A stretch of DNA of 64,000 nucleotides from Burkholderiaceae bacterium (GTDB taxonomy: Bacteria; Pseudomonadota; Gammaproteobacteria; Burkholderiales; Burkholderiaceae_C): the NCBI GenBank assembly GCA_030654805.1, contig JAURWR010000011.1:1-64000 (forward strand), read 5' to 3'. Below are positions 47,317 to 60,101 of this stretch, in pieces (the first letter of the stretch is position 1; every line of letters begins with the position of its first letter). Position numbers and translations under genes: made by a program. The notes beneath the pieces were generated by a model that did no database searches, had not been told where the DNA came from, and saw nothing but the letters and a program-made list of their open reading frames with translations.

Positions 47317-49218
47317 TTACGCTGCGGCCGGTGCGCTGTCCGCCGACACCGGGGTGGATGGCCCGCTCGGGCGGCTGGAAGACGATGTCCAGTCCTTCGG
47401 AGGACGCGGTGGCTTGCCGTTCATGATGTCCTCGATCTGGTCGCTGTCTATGGTTTCCCATTCGAGCAGGGCCTGGGCCATCGCGTGCATCTTGTCCTTG
47501 TTGTCCTCGATGTGCTTGCGGGCTATGGCGTATTGCTCATCGATGATGCGACGAATCACGCCATCGACCTTGCGCATCGTCTCTTCAGACATCGTCGTCG
47601 TCTTGGTGACCGAGCGACCGAGGAAGACCTCGCCTTCGTTCTCGGCGTAGACCATCGGCCCGAGTTCATCGGTCATGCCATAGCGGGTGACCATGTCCCG
47701 CGCAATCGACGTCGCCCGTTCGAAGTCGTTGCTGGCGCCGGTGGTCATCTGATTCATGAACACCTCTTCGGCGATGCGTCCACCGAACAACACTGAAATG
47801 GTCGACAGCATGCGTTCCTTGTCGAGGCTGTATCGATCCCCTTCGGGCAGCTGCATCGTCACACCCAATGCGCGGCCGCGAGGAATCACTGTCACCTTGT
47901 GAACCGGATCGGTCTTCGGCATCAGCCGCGCGACCAACGCATGTCCGGATTCGTGATATGCGGTGTTCTTGCGCTCCTCCTCCGGCATGATCATCGACTT
48001 GCGCTCCGGGCCCATCATGATCTTGTCCTTGGCCTTCTCGAAGTCCATCATCTCGACGACACGACCGGCGCGGCGCGCCGCGAACAGTGCGGCCTCGTTG
48101 ACCAGATTGGCCAAGTCGGCACCCGAGAAGCCAGGCGTCCCACGCGCCAGGATGTCGGCGCGGATGTCCTGCCCGACCGGCACCTTGCGCATGTGCACGT
48201 TGAGAATCTGCTCGCGGCCACGCACGTCAGGCAAGGTCACGTAGACCTGTCGGTCAAAGCGACCTGGGCGCAGCAACGCCGGATCCAGAATGTCAGGCCG
48301 GTTGGTTGCCGCCATCACGATCACGCCGACATTGGTCTCGAAGCCATCCATCTCGACCAGCATCTGATTCAACGTCTGCTCGCGTTCGTCGTTGCCGCCA
48401 CCCAGGCCGGCACCACGGTGGCGACCGACCGCGTCAATTTCATCGACGAAGATGATGCAGGGCGCACTTTTCTTGGCTTGCTCGAACATGTCGCGCACAC
48501 GGGCCGCACCGACGCCGACGAACATCTCGACGAAGTCGGAGCCAGAAATGCTGAAGAACGGCACCTTGGCTTCGCCAGCGATGGCCTTGGCGAGCAGGGT
48601 CTTGCCGGTTCCCGGCGGGCCGACCAGCAACACACCGCGCGGGATCCGACCACCCAGCTTCTGGAAGCGCTGCGGGTCCTTGAGGAAATCGACCAGCTCC
48701 TTGACCTCTTCCTTCGCTTCGTCGCAACCGGCGACATCGGCGAACGTGGTCGTGTTGTTGGCCTCGTCCAGCATGCGTGCCTTCGACTTGCCGAAGCTGA
48801 ACGCACCGCCTTTGCCACCGCCTTGCATCTGACGCATGAAATAGATCCAAACGCCGATGAGCAACAGCATCGGGCCCCACGACACAAGAATGTTCATCAG
48901 CAGCGAGGGTTCTTCCCGCGGCTTGACGTCGAACTTGACGCCGTTGTTGATCAGGTCGCCGACCAGACCGCGATCGAGGTACGTGGCGGTGCTGCGCAGA
49001 CGCTTGTCATCCGTCGTCGTCGCGACGATCTCCGTGCCTGCGGGCCCCTCCTGAAGCGTGACGGTGCGAATGCGCTTGCTGCGCACTTCTTCCAGGAAAT
49101 CGGAGTAGCCGATCTGACCATTGGACGACGCGCCTCGATCAAATTGCTTGAACACGGTGAAAAGCACGAGTGCGATCACCAACCAGACAGCAATTTTCGA
49201 GAACCATTGATTGTTCAC
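47317..49218 (-). CDS. ftsH: ATP-dependent zinc metalloprotease FtsH
   Basis: Membrane-anchored AAA protease that degrades RpoH, LpxC and damaged membrane proteins. It has 633 residues. Two N-terminal membrane segments flank a periplasmic domain (about 5-25 and 100-120). Walker A is [19 protein letters not shown], Walker B is [11 protein letters not shown], and the second region of homology is [20 protein letters not shown]. The zinc site is HESGHALV. The C-terminus is Pro/Ser-rich. The start is a GTG (49218) with GGAG upstream, giving the family start [13 protein letters not shown] heat-shock promoter lies about 60 bases upstream. Confidence 0.97.
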   Translation of the reverse strand: MNNQWFSKIAVWLVIALVLFTVFKQFDRGASSNGQIGYSDFLEEVRSKRIRTVTLQEGPAGTEIVATTTDDKRLRSTATYLDRGLVGDLINNGVKFDVKPREEPSLLMNILVSWGPMLLLIGVWIYFMRQMQGGGKGGAFSFGKSKARMLDEANNTTTFADVAGCDEAKEEVKELVDFLKDPQRFQKLGGRIPRGVLLVGPPGTGKTLLAKAIAGEAKVPFFSISGSDFVEMFVGVGAARVRDMFEQAKKSAPCIIFVDEIDAVGRHRGAGLGGGNDEREQTLNQMLVEMDGFETNVGVIVMAATNRPDILDPALLRPGRFDRQVYVTLPDVRGREQILNVHMRKVPVGQDIRADILARGTPGFSGADLANLVNEAALFAARRAGRVVEMMDFEKAKDKIMMGPERKSMIMPEEERKNTAYHESGHALVARLMPKTDPVHKVTVIPRGRALGVTMQLPEGDRYSLDKERMLSTISVLFGGRIAEEVFMNQMTTGASNDFERATSIARDMVTRYGMTDELGPMVYAENEGEVFLGRSVTKTTTMSEETMRKVDGVIRRIIDEQYAIARKHIEDNKDKMHAMAQALLEWETIDSDQIEDIMNGKPPRPPKDWTSSSSRPSGPSTPVSADSAPAAA

Positions 49219-49278
49219 CGAGGCTCCAATTCTTCAACTTCAGACGTCGGCGTACACCGTGAACCCGACCTTGCCTTC

Positions 49279-49306
49279 ATATGGAGTCGAGTTTATGCGA
49301 CTCAAG
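49279..49306 (-). promoter_or_regulatory. Sigma-32 promoter of ftsH
   Basis: On the minus strand CTTGAG (49301-49306) is followed after 14 bases by CTCCATAT (49279-49286). The -10 matches seven of eight positions of CCCCATNT and is almost identical to the grpE promoter. A six-base inverted repeat GAGTCG/CGACTC overlaps it. Confidence 0.68.
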
Positions 49307-49349
49307 TGCACCGCAGACTTTGGCTTCATCCCCTCGCGACACAGCTGTG

Positions 49350-50066
49350 TCAAGGTCGCGACGGTTCCTTCAACGGGACTTCGGCCACTTTGCGCAAGGC
49401 CTTGAGACCCACCCCTACGAGAAAGGTTTCAGACGATCGGTCGCGAGACGCTTTGGGTTTGATTGATTTCACAGTGCGGAAATTGGTTTTCAGCAGACCG
49501 ACGAGTTCGCTGTAGTTGCCGCCGTTGAAAACCTTGCACACCAGGGCACCGCCGGGAATCAGGTGCCGGGTCGCAAAATCGACCGCCAACTCGACCAGGT
49601 GCGTCACCCGCGCGGCATCGGAGCTGGCGATGCCCGTCAGGTTGGGCGCCAGGTCGGAGACGACGACATCGACCGGGCGACCGCTGACGGCCGTCTCGAG
49701 CTGCGACAGCACCGTTTCGTCCCGGAAATCGCCCTGGATGAAGACGACACCGTCGATCGGCTCGAAGTCCAGAATGTCCAGCGCGATGATGGTGCCGTTC
49801 AACGGACCGAGGCCCGCGCCCACCGAATCGGGCACCTTGACCGACAGCTTGCGCCGCACATACTGGCTCCAGGCACCGGGTGCAGCGCCCAGATCGACAA
49901 CGACCTGGCCAGGCTTCAGCAGGCCCAGCGTCTCGTCGATCTCCTTCAGCTTGTAGGCTGCGCGGGCCCGGTAGCCCTCCTTTTTCGACAACTTGACATA
50001 GGTGTCGTTCAGGTGATCGAGCAGCCACGCCTTGTTAATCTTCTTGCTTTTGGATTTGACTTTCAT
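49350..50066 (-). CDS. rlmE: 23S rRNA (uridine-2'-O) methyltransferase RlmE
   Basis: Methylates U2552 of 23S rRNA in the 50S subunit; a heat-shock gene in E. coli. It has 238 residues (E. coli 209, with a C-terminal extension here). SRSKAWLLDHLNDTYV-like N-terminus, YRARAAYKLKEIDETLGLLKPG (catalytic K), VVDLGAAPGAWSQYV, VVVSDLAPNLTG, and GGALVCKVFNGG carry the K-D-K-E set, with the last E in SSETFLVG. It is divergent from yhbY and upstream of ftsH on the same strand, the conserved rlmE-ftsH order. Confidence 0.95.
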   Translation of the reverse strand: MKVKSKSKKINKAWLLDHLNDTYVKLSKKEGYRARAAYKLKEIDETLGLLKPGQVVVDLGAAPGAWSQYVRRKLSVKVPDSVGAGLGPLNGTIIALDILDFEPIDGVVFIQGDFRDETVLSQLETAVSGRPVDVVVSDLAPNLTGIASSDAARVTHLVELAVDFATRHLIPGGALVCKVFNGGNYSELVGLLKTNFRTVKSIKPKASRDRSSETFLVGVGLKALRKVAEVPLKEPSRP

Positions 50067-50165
50067 GTCGGCAGGCGCTTAGCCACCCGAAGGCTGCTGC
50101 GCCTCCCTCGGAGGGCAGTAAACGAAGTGAGCGTGGGAGTGGTCATGTGCGTCGATAATAGGGCG

Positions 50166-50639
50166 ATGTCCGCCATCACTCTCACATCCCATCAGCGCAA
50201 AGAAAAGCGCGCCGACGCCCACCATCTCGACCCGGTGGTGCTGATCGGAGGCGACGGGCTCACCCCCGCCGTCGTCCGCGAGATCGACGCCGCGCTGAAC
50301 GCCCACGGGCTGATCAAGGTGCGCGTCTTCTCCGACGAGCGCGCTTCCCGCGAAACCATGTTCGCCTCCTTGACCGACGAGCTCAACGCCGCCCCGATCC
50401 AGCACATCGGAAAGCTGCTCGTTTTGTGGCGGCCGATCCCGCCGAAGGAAAAGGAAGAACGCGACGACCGCAAACCGGGTCCGAAGGTCGTCAAGCTCCT
50501 GAAGTTCTCAAAGAGCGGCAACCACCGACCCCAGGTCAAGAAGATCAGGGTGCTCGGCAACGAGCGCATCGCAGCCGGCGGCGAGATCAAACGGGCCCGC
50601 AAACGCGTGACCAGCATCAAGCGCAAGGTCGTGGACTGA
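50166..50639 (+). CDS. yhbY: YhbY family RNA-binding protein (CRM domain)
   Basis: Ribosome-assembly protein of the CRS1/YhbY family that associates with pre-50S particles. It has 157 residues. The CRM domain shows LTSHQRKEKRADAHHLDPVVLIGGDGLTP, VVREIDAALNAHGLIKVRV and AAPIQHIGKLLVLWRP. About 60 extra residues at the C-terminus are very basic and are probably RNA-binding. GATAAT (50154-50159) could be a -10 whose start would fall at the ATG itself, so the mRNA may be nearly leaderless. It is divergent from rlmE, with which it often pairs in proteobacteria. Confidence 0.92.
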   Translation: MSAITLTSHQRKEKRADAHHLDPVVLIGGDGLTPAVVREIDAALNAHGLIKVRVFSDERASRETMFASLTDELNAAPIQHIGKLLVLWRPIPPKEKEERDDRKPGPKVVKLLKFSKSGNHRPQVKKIRVLGNERIAAGGEIKRARKRVTSIKRKVVD

Positions 50640-50678
50640 ACGATTGCACGGCCATCCAGCAGATTCGGATGGCTGAAC

Positions 50679-51131
50679 CTAGGCCGGACGTGCGGCCAGT
50701 CGCCAGGCGAGCGTCAACACCAGCAGCGCCTTCAACCCGTAAAACCCGGCGGATAAGCCGTGCAGCGCAGCGAACGACAGGCTGCCCTGCCCAGCTCGCG
50801 CCGCAGCCATCATCGGCTGGATAACGAAGTAACCGGCAACGGTGCAGAAGAGCGTGCCGAGCACCAGGAACAGGTTGGTATTGAAAGCCGAGATCACTGC
50901 CTGACCGGGCCGCTCGTTGGTCAACCTGCGCATGAGAATCAGCAGGATGACGGCAGTCGCCAGACTCGCATACGCTTCGATCGAGAACATGCGCCCTGCA
51001 CTGCGCCCGGCAATCTCCGCCGTCGTCACCGCGAATCCGGCCGGCGCGCCAATGAACCCGACGCCCAGCAGCAAACCTCCCCAGACGCCTGACAACCAGG
51101 CGGCAGCGCGATACAGCACGGACTCGCTCAC
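50679..51131 (-). CDS. DUF4149 membrane protein
   Basis: A 150-residue inner-membrane protein with four hydrophobic segments (about 10-30, 55-75, 85-105 and 120-145). It resembles the DUF4149 family found next to greA in Burkholderiales. The function is unknown. The GTG start overlaps the greA stop (GTGA), so the two are probably translated together. In the 39 bases between it and yhbY I see nothing. Confidence 0.82.
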   Translation of the reverse strand: MSESVLYRAAAWLSGVWGGLLLGVGFIGAPAGFAVTTAEIAGRSAGRMFSIEAYASLATAVILLILMRRLTNERPGQAVISAFNTNLFLVLGTLFCTVAGYFVIQPMMAAARAGQGSLSFAALHGLSAGFYGLKALLVLTLAWRLAARPA

Positions 51132-51604
51132 ACGTAGCGCACGCCCATGACCTCGTAGCTCTTGACGCCCCCGGGCGCCTGCACTTCGGCGATGTCGCCG
51201 ACTTCCTTGCCGATCAGCGCACGTGCGATCGGCGAGCTGATCGAGATCAGGCCGAGCTTCAGGTCGGCCTCATCGTCGCCGACGATTTGATAGGTCACGG
51301 CGGCACCACTGGACTCGTCTTCCAGATCGACGGTGGCGCCAAACACGACCTTGCCCTCGGCATCCAGCACCGACGGATCGATCACCTTGGCGGCTGCGAG
51401 CTTGCTTTCGATCTCGAGAATGCGTCCTTCGATGAAGCCCTGCTTGTCCTTCGCGGCTTCGTACTCGGCGTTCTCGGACAGGTCACCCTGTGCCCGGGCT
51501 TCGGCAATCGCCTGAATGACGGCGTGACGCTCGACCGTCTTCAGTCGATGCAGTTCGTCCTTGAGTTTTTCGACACCACGTTGGGTGAGAGGAATGGTCT
51601 GCAT
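51128..51604 (-). CDS. greA: Transcription elongation factor GreA
   Basis: Rescues backtracked RNA polymerase by stimulating transcript cleavage. It has 158 residues (E. coli 158). The N-terminal coiled coil carries IPLTQRGVEKLKDELHRLKTVER and the acidic tip ARAQGDLSENAEYEAAKDKQ. The C-terminal FKBP-like domain has VVFGATVDLEDE and GLISISSPIARALIGKEVGD. The ATG at 51604 gives the family start; a TTG further upstream would add six residues. It lies downstream of carB behind a hairpin. Confidence 0.97.
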   Translation of the reverse strand: MQTIPLTQRGVEKLKDELHRLKTVERHAVIQAIAEARAQGDLSENAEYEAAKDKQGFIEGRILEIESKLAAAKVIDPSVLDAEGKVVFGATVDLEDESSGAAVTYQIVGDDEADLKLGLISISSPIARALIGKEVGDIAEVQAPGGVKSYEVMGVRYV

Positions 51605-51620
51605 GTAGGTAACCCAGGGC

Positions 51621-51657
51621 AAAAATGAAGCCGCCGCCGGAAAATCCAGCGGCGGCT
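51621..51657 (-). terminator. Terminator-like hairpin between carB and greA
   Basis: Nine-base-pair GC-rich stem (51629-51637 with 51649-51657) with an eleven-base loop. On the minus strand a T-run follows after three bases. It may end the carAB transcript only partly, as greA follows 17 bases later. Confidence 0.65.
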
Positions 51658-51686
51658 GTGAGTGAAGCTTCGAAGCTTTTTCGAGT

Positions 51687-54945
<3,259 letters not shown>

Positions 54946-54953
<8 letters not shown>

Positions 54954-56133
54954 GCTGACCTCCGATCGCTGCGGCGCGTGGCGCCTTCGCTTCCATCAAC
55001 GCGGTGAAGCGATCGAACAGGTAGCCGATGTCGTGCGGCCCGGGCGAGGCCTCGGGGTGGCCCTGGAAGCAGAACGCCGGGCGATCGGTGCGCGCCAGTC
55101 CCTGCAAGGTGCCATCGAACAGGCTCACGTGGGTCGGTCTCAAATTGTTCGGCAAGGTGGTCTCGTCGACGGCAAAGCCGTGGTTCTGGCTGGTGATGCT
55201 GACGCGCCCGCTGTCCAGGTCTTTCACCGGGTGGTTGGCGCCGTGGTGGCCGAATTTCATCTTGAAAGTCTTCGCGCCGGAGGCCAGCGCCAGGATCTGG
55301 TGGCCGAGGCAGATGCCGAAGGTCGGGATGCCGGTGTCGATCAAAGCCCGGGTGGCCTCGATGGCGTAATCGCAAGGCTCGGGATCTCCGGGGCCGTTGC
55401 TGAGGAACACCCCATCGGGCTTCAATGCGAGGACGTCCTCGGCCGACGTCTGTGCCGGCACGACCGTGACCCGGCAACCCCGGCTGGCCAGCATCCGCAG
55501 GATGTTGCGCTTGACGCCGAAGTCGAGCGCAACGACATGGAAGCGCGGCTCACCGAGGCTGCCATAACCGCTGCCGAGCGCCCATTCGGTCTCGCTCCAC
55601 GCGGCACGTTCGCGGCAGGTCACGACCTTCGCGAGGTCGAGCCCGGCCATGCTTGGGGCCGCGCGCGCGGCGGCCAGCGCCTGTTCGAAGTGCGATTCCG
55701 CCAGCGCCTCGCCGACGTTCAACGTCAGGATGCAGCCGTTCTGCGCGCCGCTGGTGCGCAGCAAGCGGGTCAGACGCCGCGTGTCGATGTTGGCGATGGC
55801 AACGGTGCCTTCGCGCTGCAGATACTGCGGCAACGTTTCGGTCATGCGGAAGTTCGACGCCAGGACCGGCAGATCCTTGATGATCAGGCCGGCGGCGTGG
55901 ACGCGATCCGATTCGACATCCTCGGCATTGACACCATAGCTGCCGATGTGGGGATACGTCAGCGTGACGATCTGACGGCAATAGCTGGGGTCGGTCAGGA
56001 TTTCCTGGTAGCCGGTGAGCGCGGTGTTGAACACCACCTCACCGCAGGTCTGTCCGGGGGAGCCGATGGAAATGCCGATGAACCGGGAGCCGTCTGCGAG
56101 AACAAGAATTGCGGGGGGCAGGACGGGCAGCAA
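54946..56133 (-). CDS. carA: Carbamoyl-phosphate synthase small chain
   Basis: Glutamine amidotransferase subunit that feeds ammonia to CarB. It has 395 residues (E. coli 382). The N-terminal part is [30 protein letters not shown] and [11 protein letters not shown]. The amidotransferase part has [16 protein letters not shown], the nucleophile Cys in [12 protein letters not shown], and [11 protein letters not shown] with the catalytic His/Glu. No ATG exists before the conserved region. I set the start at a TTG (56133), because GGAG lies seven bases upstream. An in-frame longer reading (to 56298) has no such site. Confidence 0.95.
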
Positions 56134-56247
56134 GGAATTCTCCGTTGATGCACCCAGCTCTGCCCCGCAGCGTGGGCTGCGAGTCGGAATCCGGTGGGAA
56201 ACTGAAAGGGTTTCGCTGGGAGCGGGTGTGTTCGGGTAAACCTCCGG

Positions 56248-56253
56248 ATTGTA
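56248..56253 (-). promoter_or_regulatory. Possible -10 of carA
   Basis: TACAAT on the minus strand, about 115 bases before the carA start. No clear -35 is seen. The leader would be long enough for pyrimidine- or arginine-linked control, but no operator is recognised. Confidence 0.35.
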
Positions 56254-56294
56254 AGGCGAGACCGGTAGCCGAACCTTGAAGCCTCTTCCGACAC

Positions 56295-56702
56295 TCAAGC
56301 ACCGAGGGCCGCAATGCCCGCCTTGGCAATCTGCGCGTCCTCGCTGCTCTTCACGCCGCTGACACCCACCGCACCGATGCAGTGCCCTTCGGCCATCACG
56401 GGAACGCCTCCTTCGAGCAGCCCGTCGATCTCAGGCGCGCTGAGAAACGACACCCGCCCGCCGTTGATCAACTCCTCGTAGATGCGGCTTTCGCGGCGCC
56501 CCAGCGCAGCGGTCTTCGCCTTGGCGGGAGCGATGTGCGCCGAGACAGGCGCTGCACCGTCGAGCCTCTGAAACCACAGCAGATGGCCGCCATCGTCGAC
56601 GATGGCAATCGACACGGCCCACTGGTGGGCGGCCGCTTCTTGTTCGCAGGCCGAGGCAATGCGTTTCACGTCGACCAGGGTCAGAGCAGGTCGGGAGATC
56701 AT
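56295..56702 (-). CDS. GlcG/HbpS family protein (DUF336)
   Basis: A 135-residue protein of the GlcG/HbpS family. Typical stretches are [35 protein letters not shown] and [20 protein letters not shown]. Family members bind heme or act near glycolate genes, but the role here is unknown. The ATG at 56702 has AAGGTGG seven bases upstream, so it is preferred over a start 51 bases earlier. It has no signal peptide. It is upstream of carA on the same strand with 161 bases between. Confidence 0.88.
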   Translation of the reverse strand: MISRPALTLVDVKRIASACEQEAAAHQWAVSIAIVDDGGHLLWFQRLDGAAPVSAHIAPAKAKTAALGRRESRIYEELINGGRVSFLSAPEIDGLLEGGVPVMAEGHCIGAVGVSGVKSSEDAQIAKAGIAALGA

Positions 56703-56878
56703 GGCGCGCCACCTTGCAAGAGCCAAAACCCGACTGTATCTGCCGCGGCTCACGCGTTTCGGAACCGCCGTGCCACTGGACTGGAACCTGCGCTCTGCAT
56801 CAGGCGACTCGACTGGTGGGGAACTAGAATCGAGGACTGCAAGTCACACCGCATATCTCATTCTCCTGGGAGTTCTGT

Positions 56879-57568
56879 ATGAACCAAACACTGCGCGCTG
56901 GCTATGTCGGCTCGGTCCCCTCGGTTGAACAGCGCAATCGCGTTCTGCGCAACACCTATTGGCTGCTGGCTTTGTCGATGGTTCCCACGGTGCTGGGCGC
57001 CTGGATTGGTGTCACGACCGGCATCGCGCGATTCATGACACCCGGCATCAGCCTGATCGTGTTCATGGGCGGCGCGTTCGGATTCATGTACGCCATCGAA
57101 AAGACCAAGAACTCGGCTTCCGGCGTTCCCGTGCTGCTGGGCTTCACCTTCTTCATGGGTCTGATGCTGTCTCGCATGATCGGCGCCGTTCTCGGACTGT
57201 CCAACGGAGCCAGCCTGATCATGATGGCGTTCGCGGGCACCGGCGCGATCTTCCTAGGCATGGCCACCCTGTCGACCGTGATCAAGCGCGATCTGTCGTC
57301 GATGGGCAAGTTCCTTTTCATCGGAATGATCATGCTGGTGGTGGCCGGGATCGCCAACATCTTCATCCAGTCGAGCGCGCTGATGATCACGTTGTCGGTG
57401 CTGGCGATCGGCATCTTCTCGGCCTTCATCCTGCACGACCTGAAGCGTGTCAAAGACGGCGAGGAAACCAACTACATCAGCGCGACACTCGGCGTGTACT
57501 TGAGCATCTACAACGTGTTCCAGTCTCTGCTTGCGATCCTGGGTATCACGGGTGGCAGCAGCGATTGA
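56879..57568 (+). CDS. Bax inhibitor-1/YccA family membrane protein
   Basis: A 229-residue inner-membrane protein with seven predicted hydrophobic segments. The first one is LLALSMVPTVLGAWIGV and the last half has LSVLAIGIFSAFILHDLKRV and NYISATLGVYLSIYNVFQSLLAI. These match the family signature, with the acidic residues of the calcium-leak channel. In E. coli YccA inhibits FtsH; ftsH is about 8 kb away here. The ATG at 56879 has GGGAG six bases upstream. A TAGAAT (56825-56830) could be a -10. It is followed by a strong terminator. Confidence 0.93.
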   Translation: MNQTLRAGYVGSVPSVEQRNRVLRNTYWLLALSMVPTVLGAWIGVTTGIARFMTPGISLIVFMGGAFGFMYAIEKTKNSASGVPVLLGFTFFMGLMLSRMIGAVLGLSNGASLIMMAFAGTGAIFLGMATLSTVIKRDLSSMGKFLFIGMIMLVVAGIANIFIQSSALMITLSVLAIGIFSAFILHDLKRVKDGEETNYISATLGVYLSIYNVFQSLLAILGITGGSSD

Positions 57569-57585
57569 GCCCTGTCGGCAGGATG

Positions 57586-57619
57586 CAAGAAAACGGGGCC
57601 TTCGGGCCCCGTTTTCTTG
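57586..57619. terminator. Bidirectional terminator between the BI-1 gene and rlmD
   Basis: A perfect 15-base-pair stem (57586-57600 with 57605-57619) with a TTCG loop. It can serve both strands, as T-rich arms face both ways. Its core (AACGGGGC, TTCG loop, GCCCCGTT) is the same as in the ftsH terminator. Confidence 0.9.
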
Positions 57620-57673
57620 GCCTCTCAGCTTCTCTGGTCGAAGACTGCGATGCTTTGGCTGCGGCCCACGTCG

Positions 57674-59041
57674 CTACGCGACATGGCCCTGCACCGAAAC
57701 CTGTCGGTCAAAGACCGCCAGGCTTTCAACATGCGCGGTATGCGGGAACATGTTGACAGCGCCCGCCGCTGAAAGCGTGTAGCCGGCCTGATGCACCAAC
57801 ACGCCGGCGTCGCGCGCCAGTGTGGCCGGGTTGCAGCTGACGTAGACGATGCGCTTGGGCAACGGATAACCAGGCGCCACCGCAGGATTCTCGGCAACAT
57901 CGGCCAGGGCCTTGGCCAGCGCGAAGGCACCTTCACGCGGAGGATCAATCAGCCACTTGTCGGCGTGCCCGAGACCGACCAATGCCAGCGCGTCGATCTC
58001 GAAAAGATTGCTCGCCGCAAATCGCGTCTTGGCCGCGAGGCCATTGAACGCCGCGTTTTCACGCGAGCGCTCGACCAGCGGCTCGCTGCCCTCGATGCCC
58101 AGCACCTCACGCGCTCGTGTCGCGATTGGCAGGGTGAAATTGCCCAGGCCGCAGAACCAGTCGATCACGCGCTCTTCCGGCTGTGGGTCGAGCAAGCGCA
58201 TGGCGCGCGCCACCAGCACACGGTTGATCTGGTGATTGACCTGCGTGAAGTCGGTCGGCTTGAAATGCATCGTGATGCCGAACTCGGGCAGGCTGTAGGT
58301 CAGGCTCGGCGCAGAAGGGTCCAGTGAATGCACCGTTGCCGGTCCTTGCGGCTGCAACCACCACTGCACCTGGTGCAACGCAGCGAAGTCGCGCAGACGC
58401 TGAAGGTCCGAATCCGTCAACGCCTCCAGGTGCCTGAGCACGAGTGCAGTGGTGTTGTCGCCGACCGAGACCTCGATCTGAGGCACCCGCTCGCGCCGGT
58501 CCAGGCTACCAATCAACTCAGCCAGCGGAGTCAAGAGTGCACTCAGGTGCGACGGCAGCACCTCGCAACTTCTCATATCGGCCACATAGCTCGATTTGCG
58601 CTCGTGAAACCCAACCAGCACCTTGCCCTTTTTCGCGACGTAGCGCACTGACAACCGGGCACGGTATCGATAGCCCCAGGACGGTCCTTCGATGGGGCGC
58701 AGCACCTGTTCAGGCTTGACCTTCGCGAGGTGCCACAAACCGTCCTCGAGCGCGCGCTGCTTGGTGGCGAGCTGCGCACCAACCTGGAAATGCTGCATCT
58801 TGCAGCCGCCGCACACCCCGAAATACCGGCAATGTGGCGTGACTCGCTGCGAGCTCTCGCGACGCAGCGCAACGATGGACGCCTGCTCCCAGTTGTTCTT
58901 GCGGCGGAAGACGCTGACCTGCACCTGCTCACCCGGCAGAGCGCCTTCGATGAACACCACCTTGCCTTCGGTGTTGTGGGCCACGCCCTGACCTTCGAGG
59001 TCGAGCGATTCGACGCTCAGCCATTCGGTATTCGATGTCAT
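57674..59041 (-). CDS. rlmD: 23S rRNA (uracil-5)-methyltransferase RlmD
   Basis: Makes m5U1939 in 23S rRNA. It has 455 residues (E. coli 433). The TRAM domain is at the N-terminus ([29 protein letters not shown], in parts). The iron-sulfur cysteines are in [14 protein letters not shown]. The SAM site has [16 protein letters not shown], the catalytic Cys is in [12 protein letters not shown], and DPPREGA precedes it. The start at 59041 gives the family N-terminus. It is separated from nlpD upstream by 92 bases in which I see no clear signal. Confidence 0.94.
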   Translation of the reverse strand: MTSNTEWLSVESLDLEGQGVAHNTEGKVVFIEGALPGEQVQVSVFRRKNNWEQASIVALRRESSQRVTPHCRYFGVCGGCKMQHFQVGAQLATKQRALEDGLWHLAKVKPEQVLRPIEGPSWGYRYRARLSVRYVAKKGKVLVGFHERKSSYVADMRSCEVLPSHLSALLTPLAELIGSLDRRERVPQIEVSVGDNTTALVLRHLEALTDSDLQRLRDFAALHQVQWWLQPQGPATVHSLDPSAPSLTYSLPEFGITMHFKPTDFTQVNHQINRVLVARAMRLLDPQPEERVIDWFCGLGNFTLPIATRAREVLGIEGSEPLVERSRENAAFNGLAAKTRFAASNLFEIDALALVGLGHADKWLIDPPREGAFALAKALADVAENPAVAPGYPLPKRIVYVSCNPATLARDAGVLVHQAGYTLSAAGAVNMFPHTAHVESLAVFDRQVSVQGHVA

Positions 59042-59133
59042 GTCTTGATTATCTTGGGCACGCAGTGCACCGCTGCGGCCTCAGTTTGGCCACAGGCCCG
59101 GGGCTGAGTCCTGCGAGAAACGATTGCCAGGAA

Positions 59134-60084
59134 TCAGCGCAGCGGCAACAGCTTCGCCGGATCGACGGGCTTGCCCTGTTTGCGAATCTCGAAGTGCAAC
59201 TGGACCCGCTCCGCATCGGTCGAACCCATCTCGGCGATCTTCTGTCCGCGCCGCACCGTCTGGTCTTCCTTGACGAGCAGCGTCTGGTTGTGGGCATACG
59301 CGGTGAGGTAGGTGCTGTTGTGTTTGACGATCACCAGATTGCCGTAGCCCCGGAGGCCCGACCCCGCGTAGACCACGCGACCATCGGCAGCAGCCACCAC
59401 CGGATCACCCACCTTGCCTGAAATGGCGAGGCCCTTGCTTTTCACGTCGTCGAATGCCGTGGTCACCGGACCGCTGGCGGGCCACAGCCAAGCAACCGCG
59501 TCATCTCCTTGGGAAGCAGCAACGGGAGCAACCGCCGCAGCAGCAGGCGGAGTTGCGGAACTGGCTGCGGCAGACGCAGCAGCCACAGCAGCGCCTGAAC
59601 CACCAGTTGCCGGAGTCGCCGCCGGTGCCGGTGCCGACGCAGCCGGTGCCCGCGCGTCTAGCGGTTTGCTATCGACCTTCACTGCAACCACCGACCGGGC
59701 GGCTGGCGACGCCGCATCGGCGCCAGGCGGAATCACCCGCAACACCTGCCCGATCTCGATGATGTTGGGGTTCTCGATGCCGTTCCAACGCGCCAGATCC
59801 TTCCAGTTCTGGCCGTTGTCCAAGGCGATCTTCAGCAAGGTGTCCGAGGCCTTGACGGTGTAGTAGCCGGGCTTGCCTGCGTTGTCGGTCACTGGCGCAG
59901 CCGCATTCGCATCGGCTTGCGGTTCCGTGCTGGCCGGGGGTGGAGTGGACGGCTTCGAGGCCGAGTGGCGAACCTCAACCGGTGCGCGATTGGACGTCGA
60001 CGCGCACGCTGTCAACAACAGCCCCAGACAGACAGCGGACAGCAGACCCGCCCCATGTCGTCGAGCCTCGTTCATCGTTCTCAT
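59134..60084 (-). CDS. nlpD: NlpD-like LysM/M23 lipoprotein
   Basis: Outer-membrane lipoprotein, in E. coli an activator of the amidase AmiC during division. It has 316 residues. The lipobox is LLTAC with C27. LysM follows at about 80-125 (YYTVKASDTLLKIALDNGQNWKDLARWN, in parts), then an Ala/Pro-rich linker, then the M23 domain from about 210. The M23 zinc residues are incomplete: the usual H-x-G-x-D is replaced by KGLAISG, while AYAHN and LHFEIRK remain. So it is probably not a peptidase, as for NlpD/EnvC. The ATG at 60084 has AAGGTG upstream. A Met three codons later is possible. It is the third gene after surE and pcm. Confidence 0.92.
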   Translation of the reverse strand: MRTMNEARRHGAGLLSAVCLGLLLTACASTSNRAPVEVRHSASKPSTPPPASTEPQADANAAAPVTDNAGKPGYYTVKASDTLLKIALDNGQNWKDLARWNGIENPNIIEIGQVLRVIPPGADAASPAARSVVAVKVDSKPLDARAPAASAPAPAATPATGGSGAAVAAASAAASSATPPAAAAVAPVAASQGDDAVAWLWPASGPVTTAFDDVKSKGLAISGKVGDPVVAAADGRVVYAGSGLRGYGNLVIVKHNSTYLTAYAHNQTLLVKEDQTVRRGQKIAEMGSTDAERVQLHFEIRKQGKPVDPAKLLPLR

Positions 60085-60101
60085 CCGCGCGGACACCTTG
60101 T

